From DASUAS01 sp963720765 (GTDB lineage Bacteria > Actinomycetota > Acidimicrobiia > IMCC26256 > DASPTH01): a stretch of 64,000 bases of DNA. The position numbers and the translations under genes were made by a program. Positions 52,374 to 64,000 of this stretch are shown piece after piece; position 1 is the first letter of the stretch; every line of letters begins with the position of its first letter. The notes beneath the pieces are model-generated. The model had not been told where the DNA came from. It made no database searches and worked only from the letters and a program-made list of their open reading frames with translations. Location of the stretch: the NCBI GenBank assembly GCA_963720765.1, contig CAVRGS010000001.1, positions 267,218 to 331,217 of the forward strand, written 5' to 3'.

Positions 52374-52384
52374 GGGTTCGTCAT
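52370..52384 (-). other. Bridging mini-ORF TPR to HAD gene (4 aa)
   Basis: ATG ACG AAC CCG TGA: ATGA overlaps the TPR stop and GTGA overlaps the HAD start. Confidence 0.45.
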
Positions 52385-52743
52385 GCGTCTTCCTCGGCGA
52401 CGCGCTCGAGCGCGGCGCGGTAATCGGCCTGGTCCGGCCGCATGGCGACGGCCAGCTTGAGGTGACGGCGGGCGCCGATGCGGTCGCCGCGCCGCATGAG
52501 GCAGAGACCGAGGCCGAAGTGGGCATAGTCGTTGACCGGCTCGATCTCCACCGCCCGTTCGAACTCCTCGCCCGCCTGGGTGATGCGCCCGCTGCGGTAG
52601 TACGCGCGGGCGAGCGTCTCGCGCACGGACGCCTGGTCGGGCTCGAGGTCGCGCGCCCGCTCCAGCGCGATCACGGCCGCGTGGGGATTCTGCGTCGCGA
52701 GCAGCCGGTTGCCCTCCTGGAACGCGTCGTACGCGGACTGCAT
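52381..52743 (-). CDS. Small tetratricopeptide-repeat protein
   Basis: 120 residues made almost entirely of TPR helices: AYDAFQEGNRLLATQNPHAA, LARAYYRSGRITQAGEEFER and YAHFGLGLCLMRRGDRIGAR. Likely a protein–protein adaptor of unknown partner. GGAGAGGAG lies about 5 nt before the ATG, so it is the SD-driven first gene of the tlyA–recN–steA series. Confidence 0.85.
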   Translation of the reverse strand: MQSAYDAFQEGNRLLATQNPHAAVIALERARDLEPDQASVRETLARAYYRSGRITQAGEEFERAVEIEPVNDYAHFGLGLCLMRRGDRIGARRHLKLAVAMRPDQADYRAALERVAEEDA

Positions 52744-52822
52744 GGGTGCTCCTCTCCGGTTCAGGCGGCCCGGTGTGCGAAACTCCGGACACCCGGTCCT
52801 TGGCCCCTACTGAACGGCGAAC

Positions 52823-54040
52823 GTGCCCCGATTTCTTCCCTTCCCAGGCATCCGCTACCGCGCCCGCGACATCAGCGCAGTGAGCGCTCCACCCTACGAC
52901 GTGATCGAGCCCGAAGCGCGTGCTGCGCTCGAGGCGCGCGACGCTCACAACGCGGTGCGACTGATCCTTCCCGACACGTACGAGGCAGCTGCGGCCGCGC
53001 TCGCGCGCTGGCGCGCCGACGGCGTGCTCGTCACCGACGACACGCCCACGTTCTCGATCTACCGCATGGACTTCACCGGCGACGACGGCATCCCGCAACG
53101 CACCACCGGGGTGCTCGGCGCGCTCGCGCTCGACGACGACGGCAGTGGCGTCATGCCCCACGAACGCACGCTCCCGAAAGCCAAGACCGACCGGCTCGAG
53201 CTGCTGCGCGCCACCCGCGCCAACCTCGACCCGATCTGGGGTCTGTCGCTCCATGGCGGCCTCTCGGCGCTGCTGTCGCCGGGCGACTCGGAACCCGACG
53301 CCACCGCGGTCGACGAGGACGGCTTCCACCACTCGCTGTGGAAGGTGACCGATCCCGAGCGCATCGGAGCGATCGCCGACGCGGTGGGCTCGGCGCTCGT
53401 CGTGCTGGCCGACGGCCACCATCGCTTCGAGACCGCGAACAACTACCGGCGCGAGCGGCGCGCGGCGGGGATCGAGGAGCGCGGCGACGACGCGATCATG
53501 ACCCTCATCGTCGAGCTCGCCCCCAACCAGCTCTGCGTGCGCGCCATCCATCGGCTGCTCTCGGGCATCGGAGACGTCGATCTCCGTGACGCGCTGGGCG
53601 GTCCGTTCTTCGTCCACCGCGCCGGGCCCAACGTGCCCGAAGGCGTCGCCGCGCTCGAGGTGGCCATGCGCGACGGCGGCGGCCTCGGCCTGGTCGATCG
53701 CGAGGGCCTCGCCCTGCTGATGCCGACCGCCGAGCTCGAGCTCGCGATGGCCGAGCTCCCGGTCGAACTGCGAGACGTCGCATCGGCCGCCTTCGACGCC
53801 GGTGTGCTCCCCGCGGTGCCGGGGGTGTCGCTGGCCTACCGCAACGACGCGCAGGCCGTCGCCGCCGCGGTGGCCAAGGGTGACGCCGACGCCGCGGTGC
53901 TGCTGCGCCCGGTGACCGTCGAGACCATCCGCGCCGCCGCCGCGGCCGATCTCCGCATGCCGGAGAAGACGACGTTCTTCGCGCCCAAGCCGCGCACCGG
54001 CATGGTGTTCCGCAGCCTGGACCACCGACCTCGGGGTTAG
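52823..54040 (+). CDS. DUF1015 family protein
   Basis: 405 residues. Family signature blocks PFPGIRYRARDISAVSAPPYD near the N-terminus, SIYRMDFTGDDG, and VVLADGHHRFETANNYRRER (DGHHR motif). No catalytic activity is firmly established for this family to my knowledge. GTG start is the first before the conserved block. The stop overlaps that of convergent korB by 4 nt. Confidence 0.88.
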   Translation: MPRFLPFPGIRYRARDISAVSAPPYDVIEPEARAALEARDAHNAVRLILPDTYEAAAAALARWRADGVLVTDDTPTFSIYRMDFTGDDGIPQRTTGVLGALALDDDGSGVMPHERTLPKAKTDRLELLRATRANLDPIWGLSLHGGLSALLSPGDSEPDATAVDEDGFHHSLWKVTDPERIGAIADAVGSALVVLADGHHRFETANNYRRERRAAGIEERGDDAIMTLIVELAPNQLCVRAIHRLLSGIGDVDLRDALGGPFFVHRAGPNVPEGVAALEVAMRDGGGLGLVDREGLALLMPTAELELAMAELPVELRDVASAAFDAGVLPAVPGVSLAYRNDAQAVAAAVAKGDADAAVLLRPVTVETIRAAAAADLRMPEKTTFFAPKPRTGMVFRSLDHRPRG

Positions 54041-55056
54041 TTGACTTCCCAGGTCGCACCGGTACCGATGAGCTTGGCCAGGTCGCCGGGGCCCTGACGC
54101 TCGGAGGCGGTCACGAGCTGGCGCTGCACCTCGCCCTCGTAGGTCGGGCGTGTGATCGACCGGAACACCCCCACCGGGGTGGGCATCGTCGGCGACGACG
54201 ACAGCCGTGACAGCGCGAACGCGAGGGCGGGGTCGGCGCGGGTCTCGTCGTGCACCAGCAACGCGTCCTCACCGACGTCGGCGACCTCCACGATCTCGCA
54301 CTCGCCGAAGCCGTTGAGCACGACACCGCGCTCGTTGTCGTTGCCGAAGCGGATCGGTTCGCCGTGCTTGAGCTCGATGAGCATGTCGGCTCGCGCCTCC
54401 TTGGCCGTGATCCCCTCGAACGCGCCGTCGTTGAACACGTTGCAGTTCTGGTAGATCTCGACGAACGCGCTGCCTTCGTGCTCGTGCGCGCGACGGAACG
54501 CCTCCATCATGCCCTTGCGATCCATGTCGTGGGTGCGGGACACGAACGTCGCCTCGGCGGCGAGCGCCACCGAGATCGGGTTGAACGGCGTGTCCAGCGA
54601 GCCGAACGGCGACGACTTCGTGATCTTGCCCAGCTCGCTGGTGGGCGAGTACTGGCCCTTCGTGAGCCCGTAGATCTGGTTGTTGAACATGATGATCTTC
54701 AGGCTCACGTTGCGACGCAGCGCGTGGATCAGGTGGTTGCCACCGATGGAGAGCATGTCGCCGTCGCCGCCGATGACCCACACGTCGAGGTCGGGGCGCG
54801 CCAGCGCGACCCCGGTGGCGACTGCAGGCGAACGGCCGTGGATCGAGTGCAGGCCGTACGTGTTCATGTAGTACGGAAAGCGCGCCGCGCACCCGATGCC
54901 CGACACGAACACGAGGTTCTCGGGCTTCACGCCCAGGTCGGCGAGCTCGAGCTGCATGGCGGCGAGGATCGAGTAGTCACCGCAGCCGGGGCACCACCGC
55001 ACCTCCTGATCGGACTGGAAGTCCTTGCGGCCCAGCTTCACTTCGGTGTCAGGCAT
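54037..55056 (-). CDS. korB: 2-oxoacid:ferredoxin oxidoreductase beta subunit
   Basis: 339 residues, thiamin-diphosphate subunit. Iron-sulfur motif RWCPGCGDYSIL (C22, C25) with GIGCAARFPYY, and TPP site VWVIGGDGDMLSIGGNHLIH then NNQIYGLTKGQYSPTS. Probably 2-oxoglutarate:ferredoxin oxidoreductase, as in mycobacterial KorAB; pyruvate is possible. Start overlaps korA by 8 nt. Confidence 0.92.
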   Translation of the reverse strand: MPDTEVKLGRKDFQSDQEVRWCPGCGDYSILAAMQLELADLGVKPENLVFVSGIGCAARFPYYMNTYGLHSIHGRSPAVATGVALARPDLDVWVIGGDGDMLSIGGNHLIHALRRNVSLKIIMFNNQIYGLTKGQYSPTSELGKITKSSPFGSLDTPFNPISVALAAEATFVSRTHDMDRKGMMEAFRRAHEHEGSAFVEIYQNCNVFNDGAFEGITAKEARADMLIELKHGEPIRFGNDNERGVVLNGFGECEIVEVADVGEDALLVHDETRADPALAFALSRLSSSPTMPTPVGVFRSITRPTYEGEVQRQLVTASERQGPGDLAKLIGTGATWEVN

Positions 55057-56908
55057 CGAGCATCTCCATGATCTTGTTCTCGATCTCGGTGGCGCTGAAG
55101 GGCAGCCCCTGGACCTTGTTCAGCGACGTGGTGGGCGTGAGGAACTCGGCCCGCACCAGCCGCGACAACTGACCCATGTTCATCTCGGGGACCAGGACCT
55201 TCGGGTAGGCCGCCAGCACCTCGCCCAGGTTCGGTGCGAACGGGTTGATGTGCGTGAGGTGCGCGTGCGCCACCGGGCGATCGGCGGCGCGGACCCGCCG
55301 CACCGCCTCGCTGATCGGACCCCAGGTGCTCCCCCAGCCCAGGACCAGCACCTCCGCGTCGACGTCGCCGTCGACCACGACCGGCGCGATGTCGTTGGCG
55401 ATGCCGGCCACCTTGTCGGCGCGGATGTGGGTCATCAGCTCGTGGTTGGCGGGGTCGTAGTTGACGTTGCCGGTGCCGTCCTGCTTCTCGATCCCACCGA
55501 TGCGGTGCATCAGGCCCGGCGTGCCCGGGATCGCCCACGGACGAGCGAGGGTCTCGGGGTCGCGCAGGTACGGCCAGAACTCGCCGTCGTGGTTGGGCTC
55601 GGTCGCGAACGGCACCGAGATGTCGGGCAGCGCGGCGACGTCGGGGAGCTTCCACGGCTCCGACCCGTTCGCCACGTAGCCGTCGGTGAGGAGGATCACC
55701 GGGGTGCGGTACTTCAGCGCGATGCGCACCGCCTCGAACGCGGCGTCGAAGCAGTGGCTGGGCGAGTAGGCGGCGACGATCGGCAGTGGCGACTCACCGT
55801 GGCGGCCGTACATCGCCAGCATGAGGTCGGACTGCTCGGTCTTGGTGGGCAGACCGGTCGAGGGTCCACCGCGCTGCACGTCGACGATCACCAGCGGCAG
55901 CTCGAGGCTGATGGCGAGACCGAGCGCCTCCGACTTGAGGTCGAGCCCGGGACCGCTCGTGGCGGTGATGCCGAGCTGGCCGGCGAACGCGGCGCCCACG
56001 GCCACCGCGGCGGCGGCGATCTCGTCCTCGGCCTGGAGGGTGCGGATGCCGAAGTTCTTGTGCTTCGAGAGCTCGTGCAGGATGTCGGACGCCGGCGTGA
56101 TCGGGTACGACGCGTAGAGGATCGGCAGGTTCGCCTGTTGCGCACCGGCGATGAGGCCGTACGCGACGGCGAGGTTGCCGGTGATGTTGCGGTACTTGCC
56201 GGGCTCCAGCTTGGCCGGCTGGATCTGGTAGTGCTCGAGCAGCTCGGCGGTCTCGCCGAAGTGCAGGCCGGCCTTGAACGCGGCGACGTTGGCGTCGCGC
56301 ACCTGCGGGCGCGACGAGAACTTCGAGTCGATCCACTCGAGCGTGGGGTCGACCGGACGCGTGTACATCCACGAGATGAGCCCGAGGGCGAAGAAGTTCT
56401 TCGAACGCTCGGCGTCGCGCGGCTTGACCCCGAGCTCCTTGCACGACTCGAGCGTGAGGCTCGTCATCGGGACCTGCACCACGTGGTACGACGAGAGGGA
56501 CCCGTTGTCGAGGGGGTTGGCGTCGTAGCCCACCTTGGTGAGGTTGCGCTCGTCGAACGCGTCGGAGTTGACCAGGATCGTGGAGCCCGGCGGCAGCTCG
56601 GCGAGGTTGGCCTTCAACGCGGCGGGGTTCATCGCCACCAGCACGTTGGGGGCGTCGCCCGGCGTGACGATGTCGTGGTCGGAGATGTGCACCTGGAACG
56701 ACGACACGCCGGCGATGGTCCCGGCCGGCGCGCGGATCTCCGCCGGGTAGTTCGGCATCGTCGCGAGGTCGTTGCCGAACACGGCGCTGACGTCGGTGAA
56801 GCGGTCGCCGGTGAGCTGCATGCCGTCGCCGGAGTCGCCGGCGAACCGGATGACGACCTCCTCGAGGATGGCGGGCTCGAGCGGCTTGGTCTCGGGTGTC
56901 GCGGTCAC
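55049..56908 (-). CDS. korA: 2-oxoacid:ferredoxin oxidoreductase alpha subunit (gamma–alpha fusion)
   Basis: 619 residues. The N-terminal gamma domain (VVIRFAGDSGDGMQLTGDRF, PNYPAEIRAPAGTIAGVSSF) is fused to the alpha domain (PILYASYPITPASDILHEL, ATSGPGLDLKSEALGLAI, QRGGPSTGLPTKTEQSDLM). Oxidatively decarboxylates a 2-oxoacid to acyl-CoA with ferredoxin. GTG start has GAGGTGAGGG about 5 nt upstream, a strong ribosome-binding site. TATGAT at 56965-56970 is a candidate -10. Confidence 0.93.
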   Translation of the reverse strand: MTATPETKPLEPAILEEVVIRFAGDSGDGMQLTGDRFTDVSAVFGNDLATMPNYPAEIRAPAGTIAGVSSFQVHISDHDIVTPGDAPNVLVAMNPAALKANLAELPPGSTILVNSDAFDERNLTKVGYDANPLDNGSLSSYHVVQVPMTSLTLESCKELGVKPRDAERSKNFFALGLISWMYTRPVDPTLEWIDSKFSSRPQVRDANVAAFKAGLHFGETAELLEHYQIQPAKLEPGKYRNITGNLAVAYGLIAGAQQANLPILYASYPITPASDILHELSKHKNFGIRTLQAEDEIAAAAVAVGAAFAGQLGITATSGPGLDLKSEALGLAISLELPLVIVDVQRGGPSTGLPTKTEQSDLMLAMYGRHGESPLPIVAAYSPSHCFDAAFEAVRIALKYRTPVILLTDGYVANGSEPWKLPDVAALPDISVPFATEPNHDGEFWPYLRDPETLARPWAIPGTPGLMHRIGGIEKQDGTGNVNYDPANHELMTHIRADKVAGIANDIAPVVVDGDVDAEVLVLGWGSTWGPISEAVRRVRAADRPVAHAHLTHINPFAPNLGEVLAAYPKVLVPEMNMGQLSRLVRAEFLTPTTSLNKVQGLPFSATEIENKIMEMLDA

Positions 56909-56964
56909 GCGTCCCTCACCTCGTTGTGTGGGCTCATGTGCGGTCGGATTTCGTTGCGCGTTCG

Positions 56965-56970
56965 ATCATA
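56965..56970 (-). promoter_or_regulatory. Candidate -10 box of korAB
   Basis: TATGAT on the minus strand, about 56 nt before the korA GTG, leaving a leader that contains the strong Shine-Dalgarno sequence. No clear TTGACA-like -35. Confidence 0.35.
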
Positions 56971-57043
56971 CCGACGCCGCGGTCGACCTCTTGGATGCAG
57001 GCGGAGGGTGACAGCCGTGTTCGTGTGCACGTCACCGATGCCG

Positions 57044-57511
57044 TCATGACCATCGCAGGAGCCGTTCGAGCGCTTCGTCGGCCTTGCGCAGGGCGGCGTC
57101 GATCCGGCGTCGATCGCGGGCTCGCCCCACCATCTCGGCCTCGACGTCGACTCGTGACCCCACGCCGCCGGGGCGTTGGTAGAAGCGGCGCCGCATCCGG
57201 CCGACGACCACGACCGGGTCGCCGGCTTCGAGGGTCTCGACCCAGGCCGGCGGGTCCCACACGGTGACGGGCACCGACGTGGCGCGATCGTCGCCGCCGC
57301 CCGAGGCACCACCGGCGGGGCAGCGCACGGCCAGGGTGGCCAGGCGGGTGCCCGATTCCAGGACCCTGACCTCGGCCGGACCGGAACACCGGCCGCACAG
57401 CACCGCGAGGTTCAAGCTGGCGGACCCGGCGGACCCGGCGGACCCGGCGGACCCGGCGGACCCGGCGGACGCGGCGGACGCGGCTGACTGCTTGGCGCGA
57501 GTGGACGGCAT
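57044..57511 (-). CDS. Single-stranded DNA-binding (SSB-like) protein
   Basis: 155 residues with an OB-fold: LNLAVLCGRCSGPAEVRVLE, SVPVTVWDPPAWVETLEAGD and VVVVGRMRRRFYQRPGG, resembling divergent actinobacterial SSB paralogues. The N-terminus is a GSA-repeat tail from a 9-bp tandem repeat. There is no acidic C-terminal tip typical for housekeeping SSB, so this is probably a paralogue. The upstream gap 57512-57662 holds repeats and a nine-G run. Confidence 0.78.
   Translation of the reverse strand: MPSTRAKQSAASAASAGSAGSAGSAGSAGSASLNLAVLCGRCSGPAEVRVLESGTRLATLAVRCPAGGASGGGDDRATSVPVTVWDPPAWVETLEAGDPVVVVGRMRRRFYQRPGGVGSRVDVEAEMVGRARDRRRIDAALRKADEALERLLRWS
57421..57483 (-). repeat. 9-bp tandem repeat, 7 copies, in SSB-like gene 5' end
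   Basis: CGGACCCGG repeated five times exactly (57421-57465), then two copies with one change. In frame, encodes a GSA-rich N-terminal extension before the OB-fold. Confidence 0.9.
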
Positions 57512-57662
57512 CGACTTCCTCCAGTGGACAGGTCCCGGCTTGGGACCGCCGAACGGGGGAAGAACTGGTTGTCAGGGGGGGGGTGCTCCCGGGTGCGGGG
57601 AGGCCGGGTGCGGGGAGGCCGGGTCGGACGCTACGACGGGGGTGTGACACTCATCCGAGCGT
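57512..57662. other. Intergenic region with 15-bp direct repeat and G9 homopolymer
   Basis: Contains nine G on the plus strand (57575-57583), and a 15-bp direct repeat GGGTGCGGGGAGGCC at 57591-57605 and 57606-57620. No convincing coding sequence; no clear terminator hairpin seen. Confidence 0.7.
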
Positions 57663-58916
57663 TCAACCGAGGGCGGCGAGGCGCTCGGCGACGTCGGCGA
57701 AGGATGCGTCGGCGCGCCGCACCTCGTGGAAGAGCTCACGAGCTCGAGCGAGGTTGCCGGCCTTCTCCTCGAGGTCGGCGAGCGCGTACAGCAGGCGCAA
57801 CTGGTGCTCCCCCGGCTTCTTGATCCGCTCGGCCCGCTTGCGCAGGAGTGACAGGGCCTCGGGGAGACGACCCTGGTCGGCCAGCGCGCCGGCGTAGACG
57901 ATGCGGCCCTCGGTCACGAGCTCCGAGCTCGGCGACACCGCCGCCAGCTCCAGCCAGAGCTCCTCGACCTTGCGCCACCTGCGCTGGGCCCGGTAGCAGT
58001 CCATGAGGACCGGATGCTGGTCGACCGAATCGCTCAGATCGGCGTAGGCCTCCAGCTCCTTGGCCGCAGCGGCGTAGTTGCCGATCCGGTACTGGCACAG
58101 CCCGGCGAGCTCGCGGACGCTGGGCGAGTCGGGCAGCTGCTCCCGGAGCGGGCGCAGGATGCGCAGTGCCTCACGCTCGCGGTCGTTGGCGAACGCGTCG
58201 GCGGCGGCCATGAGGGTGCCGAGCGCGCGGGTGGCGTTGCGGCCGGCGAGCTTGCCCAGCTCCTGTTGCACGTCCGCCGGCCCGCGCTTGCGGCGGCGGC
58301 GACTCGGCGATTCCTGCTGGGCGCGGCGCGAGGGGCGCTTCTTGGTGTCCTTGACGGTCCGCTTGCCGACGGTGCGCAGCGCCGGGCGCTCCGGGGACGA
58401 CGCGCCGCCGGTCGTGCGGGCGGACGCCTTCCGGGCAGGCGCACGAGTGCCGCGCTTGTCCCGGGTCTCCTCGTCACGCTGATCGACGGCGTACGGACCG
58501 AAGCCGCCTCCGCGTTTGGGAGCTTCGTCCCGGTCCCGACGGGGTGGGGCGCTGCGGCCGCTCCCTTGGCCACGGCCGCCGCTGCTCGGCGATCCCGTCG
58601 ACCGGCCGCCCGCACGAGCGGACGTCGATCCCTTCCTGGGCGCGCCGCGACCACCCGTGCTGGCGCCGGCCCGACCGCCACCGCCGGAACGGCTCCCACT
58701 GCCCGACCGGCTCGAGCTCGCCGACCCGGTGCGCTTCGTGCCGCCGGCGCCGGCGCGCTTCGAAGCACCCGAACCGGACGACCCACCCCGGGACGATCCG
58801 CCCGCGCCCGCATCACGACCGGTGCTGCGACCGGTGCCGCTGCTGCTCCCGCCGCTCCGCTTCGCCGGCGGCCGGCCCTGGCGGCTGCTGCTGCCGCGTC
58901 GTCTGTCGTCTGCCAT
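57663..58916 (-). CDS. Basic TPR-repeat protein with Ser/Gly/Arg-rich N-terminus
   Basis: 417 residues. Residues 1 to about 200 are low-complexity, very basic, with many SSG/RGS repeats and probably disordered. The C-terminal part is helical TPR-like: FANDREREALRILRPLREQL, YRIGNYAAAAKELEAYADLS and LLYALADLEEKAGNLARARE. It corresponds to the mycobacterial Rv1691-type protein by architecture. Function unknown; nucleic-acid or ribosome contact is an inference from the basic tail. TACGAT stands 9 nt before the ATG. Confidence 0.8.
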   Translation of the reverse strand: MADDRRRGSSSRQGRPPAKRSGGSSSGTGRSTGRDAGAGGSSRGGSSGSGASKRAGAGGTKRTGSASSSRSGSGSRSGGGGRAGASTGGRGAPRKGSTSARAGGRSTGSPSSGGRGQGSGRSAPPRRDRDEAPKRGGGFGPYAVDQRDEETRDKRGTRAPARKASARTTGGASSPERPALRTVGKRTVKDTKKRPSRRAQQESPSRRRRKRGPADVQQELGKLAGRNATRALGTLMAAADAFANDREREALRILRPLREQLPDSPSVRELAGLCQYRIGNYAAAAKELEAYADLSDSVDQHPVLMDCYRAQRRWRKVEELWLELAAVSPSSELVTEGRIVYAGALADQGRLPEALSLLRKRAERIKKPGEHQLRLLYALADLEEKAGNLARARELFHEVRRADASFADVAERLAALG

Positions 58917-58925
58917 GGCCGTCCG

Positions 58926-58931
58926 ATCGTA
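58926..58931 (-). promoter_or_regulatory. Candidate -10 box for the basic TPR gene
   Basis: TACGAT on the minus strand, 9 nt before the ATG. It lies just beyond the rRNA terminator. Confidence 0.4.
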
Positions 58932-58948
58932 GGGCTCGTGGATGCGCG

Positions 58949-59001
58949 AAAACGCCCCCGTCGCAGCGATGCATCACTGATACATCGCGCAGACGGGGGC
59001 G
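58949..59001 (-). terminator. Rho-independent terminator of the rRNA operon
   Basis: A 10-bp stem CGCCCCCGTC/GACGGGGGCG (58953-58962 with 58992-59001), with an inner hairpin GCGATG/CATCGC, is followed on the minus strand by TTTT. Placed directly after 5S rRNA. Confidence 0.85.
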
Positions 59002-59010
59002 ATTGAGAAA

Positions 59011-59128
59011 TCCCGGCGACGACCTACTCTCCCAGGGGGTTCCCCCCCAAGTACCATCGGCGCTGGCGGTCTTCACTTCCGTGTTCGGAATGGGAACGGG
59101 TGTTTCCCCGCCGCAATTGCCACCGGAA
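59011..59128 (-). rRNA. rrf: 5S ribosomal RNA
   Basis: About 118 nt on the minus strand; contains the conserved CCCATTCCGAACACGGAAGT segment (minus-strand reading) and ends GTCGCCGGGA. Lies 3' of 23S as usual. Boundaries are by eye, within a few nt. Confidence 0.95.
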
Positions 59129-59216
59129 ACCTTATGAAATTGTCAAAGCCCTCGATGAGGACTCCAGAGCGAGCACGAACATTACCCTCAGACCGGGTAC
59201 GTAAGGAGAAGAAAGA

Positions 59217-64000
<4,784 letters not shown>

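Noticed and set aside
55025..57049. 674-codon open frame on the plus strand
   Set aside because: Antisense of korA/korB, which have full family motifs.

Overview
The window comes from a high-GC actinobacterium. Two blocks of genes keep the order known from Mycobacterium. One is gcvP/gcvT–MerR–DUF151–FtsR-type MerR–FHA–gcvH (Rv1826–Rv1832 region). The other is TPR–HAD–tlyA–ppnK–recN–steA–mctB–pyrG–Nudix–xerD, then scpA–scpB–rluB–cmk–der (Rv1691–Rv1713 region). The extra inserted genes, a 2-oxoacid:ferredoxin oxidoreductase, many acyl-CoA/SDR genes and CO-dehydrogenase-type maturation genes suggest a deep-branching class such as Acidimicrobiia; that placement is inference.

Layout. 1–6.8 kb: glycine-cleavage/regulatory block with a lipoate ligase-type enzyme next to GcvH. 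6.9–17.7 kb: one long minus-strand series (serine hydrolase, CoA-transferase, SDRs, MoxR/CoxE/XdhC maturation genes, PgsA, GDP-mannose pyrophosphorylase–mutase). 17.8–24.4 kb: DUF202 pair, enoyl-CoA hydratase, a metalloprotease-like protein, an L,D-transpeptidase, tRNA-Pro and TadE/TadG-like pilus proteins. 24.4–43 kb: der, radical-SAM DUF512, ispH, plsC, cmk, aroA, tyrA, aroH, rluB, scpB/scpA, trpS, a TMEM175-type channel, a site-2 protease, a DksA-type protein, xerD, Nudix, pyrG and a membrane glycosyltransferase. 43–57 kb: MraY-like transferase, phosphatase-like membrane protein, mctB/steA, recN, ppnK, tlyA, HAD, TPR, DUF1015, KorAB and an SSB-like protein. 57.6–64 kb: a basic TPR protein, a strong terminator and a minus-strand rRNA operon (5S, 23S, tRNA-less spacer, 16S truncated at the window end).

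Translation logic. The first genes of many transcription units have a TANNNT box 6–9 nt before the start codon, as expected for leaderless mRNAs. Downstream genes mostly lack a Shine-Dalgarno sequence and are joined by 1–4 nt stop/start overlaps. Where a gap exists, it is very often bridged by a mini-ORF whose start overlaps the upstream stop and whose stop overlaps the downstream start. By my hand tally, 19 of 26 short gaps have length 1 modulo 3. At two junctions the mini-ORF is tandemly duplicated with the overlap phase preserved (4 x 35 bp before moxR; 32-bp units before pgsA). This is the most unusual signal in the window.

Quality. At least nine genes, including essential ones (cmk, aroA, recN), are split by apparent 1-nt indels, which looks more like uncorrected sequencing indels than decay.
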